Source of the DNA: Geomonas ferrireducens
Lineage (GTDB): Bacteria > Desulfobacterota > Desulfuromonadia > Geobacterales > Geobacteraceae
NCBI RefSeq assembly: GCF_004917065.1
Contig: NZ_SSYA01000001.1
Location: 1,558,161 to 1,622,160, forward strand
Length of the DNA: 64,000 nucleotides
Direction: 5' to 3'
Every line of letters begins with the position of its first letter. Position 1 is the first letter of the stretch. Under the pieces are notes generated by a model, which was given only the letters and a program-made list of their open reading frames with translations, was not told the DNA's origin and ran no database searches. A program made the position numbers and the translations under genes. Below, in pieces: positions 8,559-18,684 of this stretch.

Positions 8559-8578
8559 GTGTGCCAAAATTGGCGCAC
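8559..8578 (+). promoter_or_regulatory. 20-bp palindrome, likely enhancer site of the upstream activator
   Basis: GTGTGCCAAAATTGGCGCAC has 9-base arms with one mismatch. It lies about 95 bases upstream of the -24 element of the sigma-54 promoter at 8673, a usual distance for an enhancer site. It shares the GTGTGCCAA half-site with the palindrome at 6135-6154. Confidence 0.65.
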
Positions 8579-8672
8579 TTTGTATACACTGGAACATAAC
8601 AAGACTCTAATTCTAAAAATTCAGTATACGTGAAAACAATGACTTAGGCTGGCAGGGTGCTTTTTTTTCGCA

Positions 8673-8690
8673 TTGGCACGCATGTAGCAA
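8673..8690 (+). promoter_or_regulatory. Sigma-54 promoter of the HgtR-like gene
   Basis: TTGGCACG (8673-8680) and TAGCA (8685-8689) place GG and GC exactly 10 bases apart, as sigma-54 requires. The match to TGGCACG-N4-TTGCW has one mismatch. The start codon lies about 57 bases downstream. Confidence 0.75.
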
Positions 8691-8747
8691 TAGTGTAGAC
8701 ATCGTGTCACCAAATTTGAGCACTAACCAGAACAAGGAGAATACAAG

Positions 8748-8927
8748 ATGGGCAGAATGAGAGAGAACCCTAGGTACAACGTTATTTCCATGAGGATCAG
8801 CGACGCAGAGCGCGAGACCCTTGAGATGATCATGGATACCACCAAGAAGAGCGTTTCCGAAATCATGAGGGAAGCGATGGAACTGGTAAAGGCCAGGAGT
8901 GTTGAAATGGGCCAGAAGGCGGCTTAG
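8748..8927 (+). CDS. hgtR: Ribbon-helix-helix repressor, HgtR-like
   Basis: This 59-residue protein starts at ATG 8748 after an AAGGAGA ribosome binding site. It has a ribbon-helix-helix pattern: the strand RYNVISMRIS, a helix around AERETLEMIMDTT and a second helix beginning KSVSEIMREAM. HgtR of Geobacter is a small repressor of citrate synthase and biosynthetic genes needed for growth on hydrogen. The gene order sigma-54 activator, this gene, cysS is what I recall for G. sulfurreducens, but I could not check it. Regulation by sigma-54 and the upstream hydrogenase-like activator fits such a role. The protein family call is firmer than the hgtR name. Confidence 0.72.
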   Translation: MGRMRENPRYNVISMRISDAERETLEMIMDTTKKSVSEIMREAMELVKARSVEMGQKAA

Positions 8928-8954
8928 GCCGCCTCGAAACTCTACCCGTACCAT

Positions 8955-8985
8955 AAAAAACGGCCGCGAAAGCGGCCTTTTTTTA
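8955..8985 (+). terminator. Bidirectional intrinsic terminator
   Basis: GGCCGC, loop GAAA and GCGGCC (8962-8977) are flanked by A6 on the left and T7 on the right. It can end both the plus-strand hgtR transcript and the minus-strand cysS transcript. Confidence 0.85.
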
Positions 8986-9026
8986 TTCCAGCGTCAGTGC
9001 CGCCGCAAGAGCGGCACCCCCGTCTC

Positions 9027-10469
<1,443 letters not shown>

Positions 10470-10530
10470 GTGTCGGTTCCTCTTTTAAAAGTAATAAGCC
10501 CCTGGGGCCATATCTGGTCTTGCTTTTAAA

Positions 10531-10553
10531 CCCTCTCCCTAAGGGGGAGGGGA
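10531..10553. repeat. REP-like hairpin between glnS and cysS
   Basis: CCCTCTCCC, loop TAA and GGGGGAGGGG form a GC-rich palindrome of the same style as those at 1683-1710 and 36427-36447. Confidence 0.55.
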
Positions 10554-10562
10554 GTATGGTCG

Positions 10563-12251
10563 TTAGCGCTTCTGCTCGCTCCAGGAGTCCCTTAAGGTGG
10601 CGGTCCTGTTGAAGACCAGCGCCTCGGGACGGGAGTCCTTCATGTCGGGGCAGAAGTATCCCAGCCTCTCGAACTGGAAGCGGTCTTCGATGGTCGCCGA
10701 GGCGAGGGACGGCTCGAGCTTGCAACCCTTCAGCACTTCGATGGACTTCGGGTTCAGCGAGGTGCGGTAGTCGGGCTCGTTCTTGCCGCCGGGGTTCGGC
10801 GTGCTGAACAGGCGGTCATAGAGGCGGACTTCGGCGTCGACGGCGTGATCAGCACTCACCCAGTGGATGGTTCCCTTGATCTTTCTGCCGTCCGGCGCGC
10901 TCCCCCCGCGGGAGGCCGGGTCGTAGCTGCAGCGGACCTCGACGATCTCGCCGTTTTCGTCCTTCACCACCGACTCGCACTTCACGATGTAGGCGTAGCG
11001 CAGGCGTACCTCCTTGCCCGGCGCCATCCGGAAGAACCCTTTGACCGGCTCCTCCTGGAAATCGTCGCGCTCGATGTAGACCGTGCCGCTGAAGGGGACC
11101 ATGCGGGTTCCCATCTCCGGGTTGTTCGGGTGGTTCGCCGCCTCGAATTCTTCGCTCTCACCCTCCGGGTACCCCTCGATGACCACCTTCAGGGGACGCA
11201 GCACCGACATGGCGCGCGGGGCGCGGACGTTCAGGTCCTCGCGCACCGCGTCCTCGAGGATGCTCATGTCGATGAGGCTGTCGCTCTTGCCTACGCCGAT
11301 GGTCTCGCAGAAGGCGCGGATCGACTCCGGGGTGAAGCCGCGGCGCCTGATCCCGACCAGGGTCGGCATGCGCGGGTCGTCCCAGCCGTCCACGAGTTTC
11401 TCCTGCACCAGTTCGAGGAGCTTTCTCTTGCTCATCACCGTGTAGTTCAGGTTCAGGCGGGAGAACTCGATCTGCTGCGGATGGCTCGGCACCGGGAGTT
11501 GGTCGAGTACCCAGTCGTAAAGCGGGCGGTGATCCTCGAACTCCAGGGTGCAGATGGAGTGCGTGATCCCCTCGATGGCGTCCGAGATGCAGTGCGCGTA
11601 GTCGTACATCGGGTAGATGCACCAGGCGTCGCCGGTCCTGTGGTGATCGACCTTCTTGATGCGGTAGATGACCGGGTCGCGCAGGTTGATGTTCGGGGAG
11701 GCCATGTCGATCTTCAGGCGGAGCACCTGGCTCCCGTCCTCGAATTCGCCGGCGCGCATGCGGGCGAAGAGGTCGAGGTTCTCGGCGACGCTGCGACTGC
11801 GGTACGGGCTCTCCTTGCCCGGCTCGTTCAGGGTGCCGCGCATGGCGCGGATCTCGTCTGCGCTGCTGCTGTCCACGTAGGCGAGCCCCTTCTCGATGAG
11901 GACCCGGGCGTACTGGTAGAACTTCTCGAAGTAGTCCGAGGCGTAGTACATGTGCTCGCCCCAGTCAAAACCGAGCCACTTCACGTTCTCCTTGATGGAG
12001 TCCTCGTACTCGATGTCTTCTTTCGCAGGGTTCGTGTCGTCGAAGCGCAGGTGGCAACGGCCGCCGAAGTCGCGGGCAAGGCCGAAGTTGAGGCAGATGG
12101 ATTTCGCGTGGCCGATGTGCAGGTAACCGTTCGGCTCCGGCGGGAAGCGGGTCACGATGCTCTTGTGCTTGCCGTTTTTTAGATCTTCGGTGACGATGTT
12201 GCGGATGAAATTGGCCGCTTTCTCGACTACTGGTGTTTCTTCTGTTGTCAT
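10563..12251 (-). CDS. glnS: Glutaminyl-tRNA synthetase
   Basis: The 562-residue class I synthetase attaches glutamine to tRNA-Gln. It shows the GlnRS signature [15 protein letters not shown] near the N-terminus and the KMSKS-equivalent VMSKRKL, followed by the C-terminal anticodon-binding barrels. Length matches the bacterial enzyme of about 550 residues. I chose the ATG at 12251, which follows an AGGAC ribosome binding site, over an upstream in-frame ATG at 12287. It heads a minus-strand pair with cysS; ispF ends just upstream of it. Confidence 0.96.
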   Translation of the reverse strand: MTTEETPVVEKAANFIRNIVTEDLKNGKHKSIVTRFPPEPNGYLHIGHAKSICLNFGLARDFGGRCHLRFDDTNPAKEDIEYEDSIKENVKWLGFDWGEHMYYASDYFEKFYQYARVLIEKGLAYVDSSSADEIRAMRGTLNEPGKESPYRSRSVAENLDLFARMRAGEFEDGSQVLRLKIDMASPNINLRDPVIYRIKKVDHHRTGDAWCIYPMYDYAHCISDAIEGITHSICTLEFEDHRPLYDWVLDQLPVPSHPQQIEFSRLNLNYTVMSKRKLLELVQEKLVDGWDDPRMPTLVGIRRRGFTPESIRAFCETIGVGKSDSLIDMSILEDAVREDLNVRAPRAMSVLRPLKVVIEGYPEGESEEFEAANHPNNPEMGTRMVPFSGTVYIERDDFQEEPVKGFFRMAPGKEVRLRYAYIVKCESVVKDENGEIVEVRCSYDPASRGGSAPDGRKIKGTIHWVSADHAVDAEVRLYDRLFSTPNPGGKNEPDYRTSLNPKSIEVLKGCKLEPSLASATIEDRFQFERLGYFCPDMKDSRPEALVFNRTATLRDSWSEQKR

Positions 12252-12305
12252 ATGTGTTGTCCTGTCCGCTGCCGGTGCGGCCGGCATGCGTAGAGTTGAA
12301 TATTT

Positions 12306-12782
12306 TTACTTCTTTTCCAAAAGCGCCACTGAGTAAGCGGCGATGCCGTCGCCTCTTCCGGCGAAGCCGAGTTCCTCGGTGGTGGTCGCCTTGACGTTCA
12401 CCCGGTCTTCCTCGGTGCCGAGCGTCGCCGCGATGTTGCTTCTCATCTGCGCGATGAAGGGGGCGAGTTTCGGGCGCTGCGCGACCACTGTGGCGTCGAC
12501 GTTGCCGACCCTGTACCCCTTGCTTTCCGCGAGATCCATGACGTGGCGCAGAAGCTTCAGGCTGTCCGCCCCTTTGTAGGCCGGGTCGGTGTCGGGGAAG
12601 TGCTTGCCGATGTCCCCTTCGCCGATGGCGCCCAGGATGGCGTCGGAGATGGCGTGCAGGAGCACGTCGGCATCGGAATGCCCGAGAAGCCCCTTCACGT
12701 AGGGGACGTCCACCCCGCCGAGGATCAGTTTGCGCCCCTCCACCAGTCTGTGTACGTCATAGCCGTGCCCGATGCGCATCAT
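12306..12782 (-). CDS. ispF: 2-C-methyl-D-erythritol 2,4-cyclodiphosphate synthase
   Basis: IspF closes the cyclic diphosphate in the MEP route to isoprenoid precursors. The 158-residue protein has the metal-binding GHGYDVHR near the start, the family stretch [19 protein letters not shown], and the C-terminal [19 protein letters not shown]. Length is typical. It begins one base after the ispD stop, so the two consecutive pathway steps are probably translationally coupled. A second ATG follows immediately (Met-Met), leaving the start uncertain by one codon. Confidence 0.97.
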   Translation of the reverse strand: MMRIGHGYDVHRLVEGRKLILGGVDVPYVKGLLGHSDADVLLHAISDAILGAIGEGDIGKHFPDTDPAYKGADSLKLLRHVMDLAESKGYRVGNVDATVVAQRPKLAPFIAQMRSNIAATLGTEEDRVNVKATTTEELGFAGRGDGIAAYSVALLEKK

Positions 12783-12783
12783 T

Positions 12784-13479
12784 TCACTTCTTCTCCTTCA
12801 AAAAAGCCTCGGCGAGGATCATGTCCTCGGGAGTCGTGATCTTTATGTTCGTGTAGTCGCCTCTCACGACCTGCACCGGTTTTCCCTGGCGCTCCATGAG
12901 CGAGGCGTCGTCGGTCCCGAGAAAACCATCGGCGGCGGCCTCGTCGTGGGCGGCGCCGATCAGGCCGTAGCGAAACGCCTGTGGCGTCTGCGCCAGCCAG
13001 AGCTGTTCACGCGGCGGCGTCTCGGCGATGACCCCCTCGCGGACCACTTTCACCGTGTCCTTGACCGGGACCGCGACGATGGCGGCGCCGGAAGCTTGCG
13101 CGGCGGCAACGGACTCTTCGAGCATGGCGGCGGTGACGAAGGGGCGCACCCCGTCGTGGATCAGCACCAGGTCGTCCGCAGCGATTCCCTCGATGGCGCG
13201 CAGCCCGTTATGGACCGAGTGTTGCCGCTCGGCGCCTCCCGGCACGATGGCGCGCACCTTCGTGAAGCCGTAGCGCTCGACCACCTCGCTGCGGCAAAAT
13301 GGGATCTCCTGCTCGGGCGAGACGAGGTAGATGGCGTCGATGCATGCGGCCTCCTGGAAGACCCGCACGGTGTGCGCGACGATCGGCATGCCGTCGAGCG
13401 CGAGGTACTGCTTGTTGTACCCCGCCCCCATCCTCTTTCCCATGCCCGCGGCTGGAATAAGCGCGAAAACCCTGGTCAA
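12784..13479 (-). CDS. ispD: 2-C-methyl-D-erythritol 4-phosphate cytidylyltransferase
   Basis: IspD transfers CMP to methylerythritol phosphate, two steps before IspF. The 231-residue protein has the nucleotidyltransferase motif [10 protein letters not shown], the [11 protein letters not shown] motif and the C-terminal [11 protein letters not shown]. The start is a TTG at 13479 behind a GAGG ribosome binding site; no ATG fits as well. ispD and ispF form a tight two-gene unit on the minus strand. Confidence 0.96.
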   Translation of the reverse strand: MTRVFALIPAAGMGKRMGAGYNKQYLALDGMPIVAHTVRVFQEAACIDAIYLVSPEQEIPFCRSEVVERYGFTKVRAIVPGGAERQHSVHNGLRAIEGIAADDLVLIHDGVRPFVTAAMLEESVAAAQASGAAIVAVPVKDTVKVVREGVIAETPPREQLWLAQTPQAFRYGLIGAAHDEAAADGFLGTDDASLMERQGKPVQVVRGDYTNIKITTPEDMILAEAFLKEKK

Positions 13480-13609
13480 AAATAACCTCGATTGTGAGAG
13501 CGGCTTCCCGGGAGGGAAAGCGCCGAATTATACAGTTTGGCTGTGAAAAAACCAGTTAAATATCACCAAAGTAAGTGCAGACACGCCACCTGGAGAAGTG
13601 GAGCGCCGC

Positions 13610-14998
13610 CTAGCCGACCAAGGCGGTTAGGGCGGCGGCCAGGTCCGGCAGGTCGTCGTCCTGTAGGGTGCGCGGATCGAGCAGGAAGGCGTTCTTGCTG
13701 ATCCGGCCGATGACCGGAATCTCCATCCCCCTGAGCCTTGATTCGATGTCGTTCGGGGAAAGCCCCTCTACGGCGACCTCGATGAGCATGGTGGGGAGGT
13801 TCAGAAGCGGCAGCGTGCCGCCACCGGCCTGCGAGAAGCCGTCGGTCAGCTTGTAGCTGACTGCGTCCGGCGTGCGGCGGCGCAACTGCCCCGCGATCTT
13901 TCTGGCGCGGGCGGTGAGCTCGGGGAGCGAGGCTGTCAGCATGCGCAGCGTCGGCACCTTCTTGAAGGCCACTATTTCGTCGCGGTACAGCGCGAGGGTC
14001 GCTTCGAGGCTTGCGAGCGTCAGCTTGTCCATCCTGAGCGCGCGCAGGAGCTGGTGCTTCTTCATCGCCTCGATGAAGTGCTTCTTGCCGACGATGATGC
14101 CCGCCTGCGGCCCGCCCAGGAGCTTGTCGCCGCTGAAGGTGATGACGTCGACACCGGCGCGCACGAAGTCCTGCACTGTCGGTTCGGGGCAGGGGAGTTT
14201 CCCGGAGAGGTCGACCAGGTTCCCGCTACCCATGTCGGCCAGGACCGGGACCCCGGCCTGCTTGCCGAGTTCCACCATCTCCTCCGCGGTTACCTCTTTG
14301 GTGAAGCCAAGAACCGCGAAGTTGCTGCAGTGTACTTTCAGAAAGACCGCGGTGTTCTCGTTCACCGCGTTCTGGTAGTCCTTCGGGTGGGTCCGGTTGG
14401 TGGTACCGACTTCCCTGAGCGTGACGCCGGAAAGCCTCATCACCTCGGGGATCCGGAACGAGCCGCCGATCTCGACGAGTTCTCCGCGGGAGACCACCGC
14501 CTCGCGTCCTGCCGCCATGGCGCTCAAGGTCAGCAGCACCGCCGCCGCGTTGTTGTTCACCACGATGGCGGCCTCGGCACCGGTCAGCTCGCACAAGAGG
14601 GCCTCGACGTGGCTGTAGCGGCTCCCCCGCACCCCCTCGTCGAGGTCGAATTCGAGGTTCGAGTAAGAAAAGGCGATGGTGTTGAGGGCGTCGCGGGCGG
14701 CCTCGGGGAGGATGGAGCGTCCGAGGTTCGTGTGGATGACGATGCCGGAGCCGTTGATGACCCGCCGCAGGCTCGGGCGGGTCAGAAGGCGCAGCTCGCG
14801 CGAAACCGCAGTGCAGAGCGCTTTCTCGGCGAAGGCCGCATCGTCGAGGGAACCGGCACGGGCCCCGGCACGAAGCAGATCCAGCACCTGGCGTACCGCC
14901 TTCAGCACGAGTTCCCTCGGCTGTTCGGAGAGAAGCCGGCGCACGTCCTCCCATTCGAGAACCCGGTCCACTTTAGGGATCAATTTCAGCTGCTGCAC
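13610..14998 (-). CDS. selA: L-seryl-tRNA(Sec) selenium transferase
   Basis: SelA is a PLP enzyme that converts Ser-tRNA(Sec) to Sec-tRNA(Sec), so the organism makes selenoproteins. The 462-residue protein has the SelA N-terminal region, the INGSGIVIHTNLGRS motif, and the PLP lysine in FSGDKLLGGPQAG. Length is normal. Translation starts at a GTG (14998) behind GGAGGGG. No selB, selC or selD is visible beside it. The 223 bases upstream hold the next gene's terminator and nothing else that I recognise. Confidence 0.97.
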   Translation of the reverse strand: MQQLKLIPKVDRVLEWEDVRRLLSEQPRELVLKAVRQVLDLLRAGARAGSLDDAAFAEKALCTAVSRELRLLTRPSLRRVINGSGIVIHTNLGRSILPEAARDALNTIAFSYSNLEFDLDEGVRGSRYSHVEALLCELTGAEAAIVVNNNAAAVLLTLSAMAAGREAVVSRGELVEIGGSFRIPEVMRLSGVTLREVGTTNRTHPKDYQNAVNENTAVFLKVHCSNFAVLGFTKEVTAEEMVELGKQAGVPVLADMGSGNLVDLSGKLPCPEPTVQDFVRAGVDVITFSGDKLLGGPQAGIIVGKKHFIEAMKKHQLLRALRMDKLTLASLEATLALYRDEIVAFKKVPTLRMLTASLPELTARARKIAGQLRRRTPDAVSYKLTDGFSQAGGGTLPLLNLPTMLIEVAVEGLSPNDIESRLRGMEIPVIGRISKNAFLLDPRTLQDDDLPDLAAALTALVG

Positions 14999-15174
14999 AA
15001 AGCCCCTCCACTCATTGAAATGGCAACGGGCTAATTTAACTCAAAGTGATGAATGAGGCAAAGAAAATCCACTGGTTTGGAGGGGAATGAACCAATTGAC
15101 CTTGGGATTGAGGGATGAGGCGAGAGATTAGCGGTGAGAGCGTGACGGCGGAGCCTTGGCTCCTGTACTGGGTA

Positions 15175-15210
15175 AAAGAAAACCCGCGGGGCTTAAGGGC
15201 GCCGCGGGTT
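15175..15210 (-). terminator. Intrinsic terminator of the GntR-family gene
   Basis: Arms AACCCGCGG (15181-15189) and CCGCGGGTT (15202-15210) pair. On the minus strand the hairpin is followed by TTTTCTTTT. Confidence 0.8.
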
Positions 15211-15221
15211 GGTAGGCTGGA

Positions 15222-15911
15222 TTAGAGGTCGAGTCCTTTGGTGGTCCACATCTCGGGGGAGTCTTCCTCCTCTATGAGGACCTTGCCGCCGTACTCGGCG
15301 TTTTTCTGCACGAGCATCTCGGCCATCACCGGATCGCGCTTGCGGAACGCCTCGATGATCTTCTCGTGCTCCTCCACCGAGAGCTGCATCCTCCCGGGCT
15401 TCATAAGCGACGCCATGCGCAGACGCTGAAACTTCTTCAGCAGCTGGGAGATCATGTCGTGCAGCTTTTCGTTGCCCGCTCCCTTGATGAAGAGCTCGTG
15501 AAAACTGTTGTGCACCTTGAAGAAGTGGCGCACGTCGCCTTCCTCGGCGATCTCCCGCAGCTTCTCGTTTATCGCCTCAAGCTTGTTTATCTCGCGCGTG
15601 CTGAGCTGCGCGCAGGCCTTGCGGGCGGCGTAACCTTCCAAAATGCTCTTTATGGCGTAGAACTCTTCGACGTCCTTCGCGGAGAAGCTGGCGACCAGCG
15701 CTCCCTTGCGCGGGATGACGGAAAGATATCCTTCGGATTCCAACTGGCGGAAGGCTTCCCGGATCGGCGTGCGGCTGATTCCGAAGCGGGCGGCAAGTTC
15801 GGGTTCGGCAACCTTTTCTCCAGGCTTGAGAGCGCCAGACATGATGGCATCGCGGATGGTCTCAAGTATGCGTTCTCTAAGGGTAAGGTGCTTTTCTACG
15901 CTCTTCTTCAT
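15222..15911 (-). CDS. GntR/FadR-family transcriptional regulator
   Basis: The 229-residue regulator has an N-terminal winged helix-turn-helix (about residues 10-70, with FGISRTPIREAFRQLESEGYL) and an all-helical FCD ligand domain. That domain contains conserved Asp/His positions (for example HNSFHELFIKGAGN) that usually bind a metal and an organic acid. I chose the ATG at 15911, which follows AAGGGGG, over one 14 codons upstream. Its promoter overlaps a TGTATACA palindrome, suggesting self-repression. The regulated pathway cannot be named from its neighbours. Confidence 0.85.
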   Translation of the reverse strand: MKKSVEKHLTLRERILETIRDAIMSGALKPGEKVAEPELAARFGISRTPIREAFRQLESEGYLSVIPRKGALVASFSAKDVEEFYAIKSILEGYAARKACAQLSTREINKLEAINEKLREIAEEGDVRHFFKVHNSFHELFIKGAGNEKLHDMISQLLKKFQRLRMASLMKPGRMQLSVEEHEKIIEAFRKRDPVMAEMLVQKNAEYGGKVLIEEEDSPEMWTTKGLDL

Positions 15912-15935
15912 GCGGCCCCCTTGAATGATCGCCGT

Positions 15936-15963
15936 ATTGTATACAGTATCCAAAGATTGTCAA
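15936..15963 (-). promoter_or_regulatory. Promoter of the GntR-family gene with internal palindrome
   Basis: On the minus strand TTGACA and TACAAT are 16 bases apart. The palindrome TGTATACA overlaps the -10 region, a plausible operator for the encoded GntR protein. Confidence 0.6.
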
Positions 15964-16057
15964 GCATTTCCCTTTGCAATTCAGGGGGGATGCACATGAA
16001 ATTGCTTGAAATGTCACCGCATGGTCTGTATGTTGCGACGCTGAGGGAGTTTCGAAA

Positions 16058-17110
16058 ATGGATCCAGTCCGGCATTTCAAAATTTCCATAGGGGTGTTGC
16101 TGCTCCTCCTTACCGTCGGGACCAGCGGGTACATGACGCTGGAAGGGTGGAGTCTCTTGGACGCCCTGTACATGACGGTGATCACCCTCGGCACGGTCGG
16201 CTTCCGGGAGGTCCACGACCTGAGCCACGTGGGGAAGATGTTCACCATGATGCTGATTTTCTTCGGGGTCGGCGTCATCGGCTACATCGTGGGCAGCCTC
16301 GCCCAGATCATGTTCGAGGGGCAGTTCCAGAGGATCCTCGGGAGGAAAAAAGTGGAAAAGGCGATAGCGGCCCTCGACGGGCACTACATCATCTGCGGGT
16401 TCGGGCGCATCGGCTCCCTCATCTGCAAGGAATTCGCAGCCAAACCGCTTCCCTTCGTGGTGGTGGAAAAGGACATCGACATGATCGCCCAGATGGAGAA
16501 GGACGGCAACGGCTACCTGTTCCTGCCGGGCGACGCGACCATCGACGACGTGCTCCTGAAGGCGGGGATACGGAAGGCGAGGGGGCTCATCTCGGTGGTC
16601 ACCTCCGATACCGAGAACGTGTACATCACGCTCACCGCGCGCGGCCTCAACCCGGATCTCTTCATCCTCGCCCGGGCCGGCGAGGAGGGGTCGGAGATCA
16701 AGCTGAAGCGCGCCGGGGCGAACAAGGTCGTTTCCCCCTACCTGATCGGCGGCTCAAGGATGGCGCAGGCGATCCTGCGGCCGACGGTGGTCGACTTCAT
16801 CGAAATCGCCACCGGACGGGAGCATCTCGAATTGCAGATGGAGGAGATCCTGATCCCGATGCATTCCGGTTTCATCGGGGAGACCCTGGCAAGTTCCGGC
16901 TTCCGCAAGGAGACCGGCGTCATCATCGTCGGGGTGAAGAAGCAAAGCGGCAGGATGGTCTTCAACCCGGAGTCGCACACGAAAATAGAGGCGCATGACA
17001 CGCTGATCGTGCTGGGGGAACCTGCGGCGATACTGAAACTGGACCAGTTGGTGCGCTGCGACGACTGCGCCGAGGAATTGATCAAGAAACACAGGAAGAA
17101 GGATGAATAA
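16058..17110 (+). CDS. Potassium channel with RCK (TrkA-N/TrkA-C) domains
   Basis: The 350-residue inner-membrane protein has two membrane helices around a pore loop in the first 85 residues. A TrkA-N domain starting at YIICGFGRIGS (NAD-type GxGxxG) and a C-terminal TrkA-C domain follow. This is an MthK-like two-helix K+ channel with a cytoplasmic gating ring. The selectivity filter reads TLGTVGFRE rather than the classical TVGYGD, so ion selectivity should not be assumed. It overlaps the next gene by 8 bases and is probably cotranscribed with it. Confidence 0.85.
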   Translation: MDPVRHFKISIGVLLLLLTVGTSGYMTLEGWSLLDALYMTVITLGTVGFREVHDLSHVGKMFTMMLIFFGVGVIGYIVGSLAQIMFEGQFQRILGRKKVEKAIAALDGHYIICGFGRIGSLICKEFAAKPLPFVVVEKDIDMIAQMEKDGNGYLFLPGDATIDDVLLKAGIRKARGLISVVTSDTENVYITLTARGLNPDLFILARAGEEGSEIKLKRAGANKVVSPYLIGGSRMAQAILRPTVVDFIEIATGREHLELQMEEILIPMHSGFIGETLASSGFRKETGVIIVGVKKQSGRMVFNPESHTKIEAHDTLIVLGEPAAILKLDQLVRCDDCAEELIKKHRKKDE

Positions 17111-17873
17111 AAGAGTCTTCGCCCACGTACCGTACGCCCAGATCCGGGAGCATCTCCCCTTTGTCATGGAGCGCCGTCTGAATCCGGAGATTTATCTCTC
17201 CGCCGACGCGCTCGACGCGGCAACCCCAGCCCATCTCGCGGAGACCGCGCGGACGCTTCAGGGGGAAGGGCTTTCCTGCACCATCCACGCGCCGTTCATG
17301 GACCTGAACCCGGGCTCGCTGGAGCGACTGCTGCGCGACGCCACCATGCACCGTTTCCGGCAGGTGCTCGATGCCGCCGAGATCCTGCGCCCCGAGGTCA
17401 TGGTGTTCCACCCGGGCTTCGACCGCTGGCGTTACGGAGAGGCGAGGGGGGCGTGGCTTGAGTTGAGCGTCGCGGCATGGCAAAGCGTGTTACAGCGGAC
17501 CAGGGCGATCGGCACGGCGGTCGCGGTGGAGAATATCTTCGAGGAAGAGCCGTCAACGCTGCAGGCGCTCTTCGAGGCGGTGGAGGATGAGTCTTTCGGG
17601 CACTGCTTCGACGTGGGGCACTGGAACCTTTTCAAGCAGGTTTCCATGGAGAGGTGGTTCGAGGCGCTGGGCGCTCGGATCAAGGAAGTGCACATCCATG
17701 ACAACGGCGGGACGAAGGACGACCATGCACCTCCGGGAGAGGGGGCCGTCGATTTCGGACTGTTCTTCCGCCTGATGGAAAGGTACGCGCCGGACGCCGC
17801 ATTCACCATAGAGTCGCACAGCAAGCCGCATCTGGAGCGTTCTCTCGAGGTTTTGCGCCCGTACCTCGGTTAG
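17103..17873 (+). CDS. Sugar phosphate isomerase/epimerase (TIM-barrel, AP endonuclease 2 family)
   Basis: The 256-residue protein fits the xylose-isomerase-like TIM-barrel family. Metal-binding residues are visible along the barrel: His in CTIHAPFMDLNPG, Glu in AVENIFEE, a His/Asp cluster in FGHCFDVGHWN, EVHIHDNGG and the terminal Glu in FTIESHSK. The substrate cannot be inferred. It starts within the channel gene, overlaps the next, convergent gene by 4 bases and has no obvious partner. Confidence 0.8.
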   Translation: MNKRVFAHVPYAQIREHLPFVMERRLNPEIYLSADALDAATPAHLAETARTLQGEGLSCTIHAPFMDLNPGSLERLLRDATMHRFRQVLDAAEILRPEVMVFHPGFDRWRYGEARGAWLELSVAAWQSVLQRTRAIGTAVAVENIFEEEPSTLQALFEAVEDESFGHCFDVGHWNLFKQVSMERWFEALGARIKEVHIHDNGGTKDDHAPPGEGAVDFGLFFRLMERYAPDAAFTIESHSKPHLERSLEVLRPYLG

Positions 17874-18349
17874 CCGCGGCGGGAGCTTCGCGAGCGTTTG
17901 AGGGCGGAGGCGAGGTAGCCGACGACACCCAGGTTGACCAGGAATACCGCGACACGCAGGGCGTCGGGCTTGCGGAAGATCTCGAACATCTCGACGGGCA
18001 GGTAAACCGCTCCGGAGAGAAAACCGAACCATTCCGCCCATCTCCTCTCGTGCCACAGCCCGTACGCCTCGATGAGGCGTACCGCGGAGTAGGCGAGCGC
18101 GGAGAGCGCGAGCATCCAGAGCTGAAAGTCGGTGACGCGATTTGCAGCGTCGATGAAGATGCTCGGGTAGTGCCGCGCCGGGTTCATGTGCAAAAGCTGC
18201 ACGAGCCGCACCGCAATATGGTGCAGGTCCTTGTGGACCAGCGTCAGTACCCCGCATCCCGCAAGAAGGACCGCCGCCCCCTTCAGGGCCTCGAAGACCG
18301 CCACCACCCGCAGTCCGCGCCCCTTCGCACTTCTTCCCTTTGCCGCCAT
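17870..18349 (-). CDS. DUF2127 family membrane protein
   Basis: The 159-residue protein has four predicted membrane helices and a basic N-terminus. The stretch FEALKGAAVLLAGCG is typical of DUF2127, a family of unknown function. It ends 4 bases inside the convergent isomerase-like gene. An ABM-domain gene lies 14 bases upstream on the same strand, so the two may be cotranscribed. Confidence 0.75.
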   Translation of the reverse strand: MAAKGRSAKGRGLRVVAVFEALKGAAVLLAGCGVLTLVHKDLHHIAVRLVQLLHMNPARHYPSIFIDAANRVTDFQLWMLALSALAYSAVRLIEAYGLWHERRWAEWFGFLSGAVYLPVEMFEIFRKPDALRVAVFLVNLGVVGYLASALKRSRSSRRG

Positions 18350-18363
18350 ACCCGATCCCTCTT

Positions 18364-18669
18364 CTAAGCCGGCTGCAGCACCTTGAGGGTCACCTCTTCC
18401 ACGAGGTCACGTACCCGTTCCTTGTAATCGAGCATGTGCGGCGAGGCGAGGTGCGCATGCAGCGCCTCAACGCTCTGCCACTTCTCGATGATGGTCACCA
18501 CCTTTTCGTCGCGCACCTGTACGGGAAGAGCGGCGTCGACGTCGAGGGCGGGGAAATACTCGATGCATCCCGCCTCACCCTTCACCTTGGGGACGTTCTC
18601 GTTGAAGATTTTGAGGAAAGCCTCACGCGCCCCCTCCTTGACTCGAATCGAAGCCAGTACGCAGATCAT
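18364..18669 (-). CDS. Antibiotic biosynthesis monooxygenase (ABM) domain protein
   Basis: This 101-residue single-domain protein matches the YgiN-like ABM fold. It has the initial strand MICVLASIRVKEG, the motif AGCIEYFPA, a strand around VTIIEKWQSVEAL and the following AHLASPHM. Such dimeric proteins act as quinol monooxygenases or bind small aromatic compounds; the substrate is unknown. It lies in a run of three small minus-strand genes. Confidence 0.8.
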   Translation of the reverse strand: MICVLASIRVKEGAREAFLKIFNENVPKVKGEAGCIEYFPALDVDAALPVQVRDEKVVTIIEKWQSVEALHAHLASPHMLDYKERVRDLVEEVTLKVLQPA

Positions 18670-18684
18670 CGTTTGCTCCTTTTT

